Below, in pieces: positions 63,322-64,000 of a stretch of 64,000 bases of DNA (positions are counted from its first letter, which is position 1; each line of letters opens with the position of its first letter). This stretch comes from Paraphysoderma sedebokerense (lineage: Eukaryota > Blastocladiomycota > Physodermatomycetes > Physodermatales > Physodermataceae), in contig JAHLJZ010000057.1 of NCBI GenBank assembly GCA_025602915.1, positions 92,753-156,752 of the forward strand, written 5' to 3'. The notes under the pieces were generated by a model that saw only the letters and a list, made by a program, of their open reading frames with translations, made no database searches and was not told where the DNA came from. The translations under genes were made by a program, and so were the position numbers.

Positions 63322-63498
63322 ATGGCAGGTAATTAATCTATATTCAGTCCTTCTTTTTACTGCTTTGTAAATATATTACTTTATTATTCAGACGTTGGTC
63401 GAAATAAACCCAAATATATTTCGTACGGGTACATTTTCCTACAACTACTCTCGAGCTGGACATGGATACCAAACGTCTACAGATTCACCAACCAATAA
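63322..63498 (+). CDS. Possible two-exon small protein (37 aa), low support
   Basis: ATGGCAG (63322-63328) is followed by a good donor gtaatt, a T-rich tract and acceptor ttattcag. The second exon (63392-63498) continues in phase to a TAA. The product, MADVGRNKPKYISYGYIFLQ and 17 more residues, has one hydrophobic stretch, as in small mitochondrial membrane subunits, but I recognise no family. It could be chance. Confidence 0.22.
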
Positions 63499-63784
63499 AT
63501 ACGGCAAGTTAAATGTCAATTTGGTCAAATTCTTATAGAATTCAACAATACTTCCATAATCCAAAGCAAACTCTCCGATACTTCTCAATGGCGACACCAG
63601 AACGTTGCCGAATTCTATTTCGCGTCATTTTCTTTTGTTCAGGAATTTTAGCGCTGCCAGAGGTTTCGTGGTGATCACAGTACGCGACACGGAGTTTTCC
63701 TTGAAGATAGGTAATAAATATCGTGATTATCTTCAACCTGATTATCATTCAGAAGGTCCCTCCAAAAGCATCCAGTTATTCCAA

Positions 63785-64000
63785 GTTGGGGCGGAACACA
63801 AATCCTCGCTGTCTAATCTTCAATATACAGTCAACAGATATCATCGGAACAAAAAGGGAGGAGTATTCTTTCAGGGTCCAGTTAAAAATCATTGTCGATA
63901 CAACACCTATCGATCTCCCTCTTTTTATCGAAACTTTCCTTCTCAGCTGGCGGCACATCAATTCTTCCCGGTTTCTACAGACGAGTATACGCTGAGCTTG
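63785..64000 (+). pseudogene. Diverged, internally deleted ARP10 relic (runs off right edge)
   Basis: 63785-63918 matches the ARP10 leader (about 52235-52416), including gttgggg.gaacacaaat, a single atatcatcgg unit, gtattctttcag and gtcgatacaacacctatcga. Then from about 63926 it jumps to the region matching ARP10 exon 5 (53841-53915): tatcgaaa...ccttctca, ctggcggcacatc, tttctacagacgagt and tacgctgagcttg. The roughly 1.4 kb that encodes most of ARP10 is absent. Compensating 1-bp indels keep LPGFYRRVYAEL readable. It may be a pseudogene or the edge of a second, rearranged paralogue. Confidence 0.75.

Overview
The window is nuclear DNA of a eukaryote, most likely an early-diverging (zoosporic) fungus. 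Almost every gene is split by short GT-AG introns, mostly 55-110 nt. The gene set includes fungal-type families (ETT1/NRO1, Arp10, a DUF3684/sacsin-like ATPase) next to genes more usual in zoosporic fungi and other protists than in yeasts (VWA8, a cadherin-like multi-membrane-span surface protein). The lineage is an inference. Exon boundaries were worked out by hand from splice signals, phase and family alignment, and may be off by a base in places.

The dominant structure is a direct tandem duplication with a constant offset of 23,553 bp. Unit 1 is about 1631-25183 and unit 2 about 25184-48736. All predicted proteins match between the copies and I saw no base difference in the stretches I compared. 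Each unit carries seven complete protein genes: NIF3 (-), a sacsin-like ATPase (+), an FAD oxidoreductase (+), ETT1/NRO1 (-), a kinesin-7 (+), pyruvate kinase (-) and a LEA-2 membrane protein (+). The right breakpoint lies inside a tRNA-Val(AAC) gene. That gene is intact after unit 2 (48693-48766) but cut to its first 46 nt at the novel junction (25140-25185). A 2-bp CG microhomology sits at the join. Either this is a very recent duplication or it is an assembly error.

Left flank: the 5' part of a VWA8-like AAA+ ATPase on the minus strand runs off the left edge. Right flank: an intron-containing tRNA-Val(TAC) almost identical to the AAC gene; a minus-strand nuclear protein with SUMO-interacting motifs and two UBZ-like fingers; a divergent actin-related protein (Arp10-like); a 21-exon surface protein of about 2010 aa with TIG and cadherin-like repeats, a Cys-rich segment and several membrane spans; and, at the right edge, a diverged and internally deleted relic of the ARP10 gene.

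There is no operon-like organisation. Genes are arranged as divergent pairs (NIF3/sacsin-like, ETT1/kinesin, pyruvate kinase/LEA-2, UBZ/ARP10) and convergent pairs (oxidoreductase/ETT1, kinesin/pyruvate kinase). They do not form an obvious pathway. If the duplication is real, its main effect would be doubled dosage of these seven genes.
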